Positions 62,850-64,000 of a DNA stretch of 64,000 nucleotides are shown in pieces. The first letter of the stretch is position 1. Each line of letters opens with the position of its first letter. The translations under genes and the position numbers were made by a program. The notes beneath the pieces were generated by a model that saw only the letters and a list, made by a program, of their open reading frames with translations, had not been told where the DNA came from and searched no databases. Origin of the DNA: Bacillus sp. BGMRC 2118 (GTDB taxonomy: Bacteria > Bacillota > Bacilli > Bacillales > SA4); contig VTTJ01000005.1 of the NCBI GenBank assembly GCA_008364785.1, forward strand, positions 310,001 through 374,000, in the 5' to 3' direction.

Positions 62850-63054
62850 AACGATGACAGACATATAGTAGCTAGTTCCCTCATGTAAAAAGCGAGTCAG
62901 GGATGGTGTAAGCCTGAACATGATAATTAGTGAAACGGCAGTCTTGAGTGAATGTTTAAAAGAGGGTTTGTGCTATTACAAACCAATTAGGGTGGAACCG
63001 CGGGAGATACGCTCTCGTCCCTAGGCTATTCATAGCCTGGAGACGAGAGCTTTT
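62850..63054 (+). promoter_or_regulatory. T-box riboswitch (glycine) upstream of glyQS
   Basis: The T-box sequence AGGGTGGAACCGCG is at about 62989-63002, followed by a terminator made of GCTCTCGTC and GACGAGAGC with TTTTTT. Upstream is the Stem I region with GATGGTGTAAGCC and a GGC triplet at 62937-62939 in AAACGGCAG, the expected position and identity of a glycine specifier codon. Uncharged tRNA-Gly would bind and allow read-through into the synthetase gene. Confidence 0.9.
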
Positions 63055-63084
63055 TTAATTGAATTCGAAAAAGGAGAGAGCTAA

Positions 63085-64000
63085 ATGAGTAAAACAATGG
63101 AACAAGTTGTTTCACATGCTAAACATAGAGGATTCGTTTTTCCAGGGTCTGAAATTTATGGAGGACTCGCTAACACATGGGATTACGGTCCATTAGGAAC
63201 AGAATTAAAAAATAATATAAAAAAGGCGTGGTGGCGTAAGTTTGTACAAGAATCACCATACAACGTTGGTCTAGATGCCGCGATTTTAATGAATCCTAGA
63301 ACATGGGAAGCATCAGGTCATATCGGTAATTTTAACGATCCAATGATCGATTGTAAAAACTGTAAAGCAAGACACCGCGCAGATAAATTAATTGAAAATG
63401 CTTTAGAAGCAAACGGAACAGAGATGATCGTAGACGGTCTTCCATTTGAGAAGATGGAGGAGCTAATTAAAGAACATAATATTGCTTGTCCTGATTGTGG
63501 AAGTACGGACTTTACAAGCATTCGTCAATTCAACTTAATGTTTAAAACTTCCCAAGGAGTTACAGAGTCTAGTACAAATGATATTTATCTACGTCCTGAA
63601 ACAGCTCAAGGGATTTTTGTTAACTTTAAGAATGTTCAACGTTCCATGAGAAAGAAGCTTCCATTTGGAATTGCCCAAATCGGAAAAAGCTTCAGAAATG
63701 AAATTACTCCTGGTAACTTCACATTCCGTACGAGAGAATTCGAACAAATGGAATTAGAATTTTTCTGTAAGCCTGGTGAAGAGCTAGAATGGTTCTCCTA
63801 TTGGAAAAATACGTGTGAGAATTGGTTACTGTCACTTGGTATTACAAATGATAATTTACGTCTTCGTGACCATGATGAAGACGAACTATCTCATTACAGT
63901 AACGCAACAACAGACTTCGAATACAAGTTCCCTTTCGGTTGGGGCGAGCTATGGGGTATTGCTTCCCGTACAGATTTTGATTTAAAGCAGCATGCTGAAT
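63085..64000 (+). CDS. glyQS: Glycyl-tRNA synthetase, homodimeric type, partial at the right edge
   Basis: The first 305 residues of a class II synthetase that charges tRNA-Gly. Start ATG 63085 behind AAGGAGAGAG. Motifs visible: [20 protein letters not shown], a zinc-ribbon pair CKNC and [12 protein letters not shown], and motif 2 [19 protein letters not shown]. This is the homodimeric (archaeal/eukaryal-like) GlyRS and not the alpha2-beta2 GlyQ/GlyS enzyme of B. subtilis. Controlled by the T-box in front. The C-terminal part, with motif 3 and the anticodon domain, lies beyond the window. Confidence 0.95.
   Translation, partial: MSKTMEQVVSHAKHRGFVFPGSEIYGGLANTWDYGPLGTELKNNIKKAWWRKFVQESPYNVGLDAAILMNPRTWEASGHIGNFNDPMIDCKNCKARHRADKLIENALEANGTEMIVDGLPFEKMEELIKEHNIACPDCGSTDFTSIRQFNLMFKTSQGVTESSTNDIYLRPETAQGIFVNFKNVQRSMRKKLPFGIAQIGKSFRNEITPGNFTFRTREFEQMELEFFCKPGEELEWFSYWKNTCENWLLSLGITNDNLRLRDHDEDELSHYSNATTDFEYKFPFGWGELWGIASRTDFDLKQHAE

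Overview
The window is chromosomal DNA from a low-GC, endospore-forming, motile member of the Bacillaceae. Support comes from a three-gene germinant receptor operon, an alpha/beta-type small acid-soluble spore protein, CheV, a T-box leader and strong AGGAGG ribosome sites. Gene order follows Bacillus subtilis closely in two blocks: ykyA-def-ykrA-rpoY-rnjA-ktrC at 0-6.4 kb, and the yku block (ykuV-U-S-R-dapH, ccpC, darB/ykuL, ykuK-J-I, fadH, ykuE, ykuD, ykyB, cheV) at 14.5-48.6 kb. The exact species cannot be read from the sequence.

Layout. 0-6.4 kb: deformylase, a decayed ykrA, an EamA transporter, RNA polymerase epsilon subunit, RNase J1 and the K+ channel regulator KtrC. 6.7-10.4 kb: spore germinant receptor operon in the order B-A-C. 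10.6-14.2 kb: heterodimeric ABC exporter. 14.5-18.2 kb: peroxiredoxin/thioredoxin pair and the acetylase branch of lysine/diaminopimelate synthesis. 18.2-25 kb: CcpC, a TSUP permease, a VOC protein, a decayed histidine phosphatase, an MFS exporter, the c-di-AMP-binding DarB and YkuK/YkuJ. 25-32 kb: MBL hydrolase, YkuI (degenerate EAL), FadH, an orphan RsbT/RsbR-like pair and the Tat-exported phosphoesterase YkuE. 32-37 kb: PAS-GGDEF-EAL protein, paired fluoride channels, YkuD and YkyB.

37.1-48.6 kb is the most interesting region. A compact one-strand cluster sits between the conserved ykyB and cheV. It encodes an Hpt-REC-GGDEF-REC protein, a membrane-anchored helical-repeat protein, a processive family-2 glycosyltransferase, a 1076-residue membrane-anchored glycosidase-like protein with a CBM9-like tail, a single-domain response regulator and a hybrid sensor kinase. 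Genes overlap or almost touch, so I read it as a dedicated polysaccharide synthesis machine wired to phosphorelay and probably c-di-GMP signalling. It has no PilZ domain and no BcsB-like partner that I can see.

49-64 kb is accessory: IDEAL-domain proteins, an MFS (UMF1-type) permease, a lipoprotein, a DinB-like protein, an ABC-F ATPase behind a possible attenuator leader, a six-repeat lectin-like protein, OsmC, kynurenine formamidase and kynureninase, a glutaredoxin, a RodA-like flippase/polymerase, a SASP and a T-box-controlled glycyl-tRNA synthetase that runs off the right edge.

Two families of short dispersed repeats occupy most of the long intergenic gaps: an AT-rich element with imperfect terminal inverted repeats (full, internally deleted and solo-end copies), and a GC-rich element built round a GAGCCTCCTC core. 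No tRNA, rRNA, CRISPR array, intact insertion sequence or prophage was seen.
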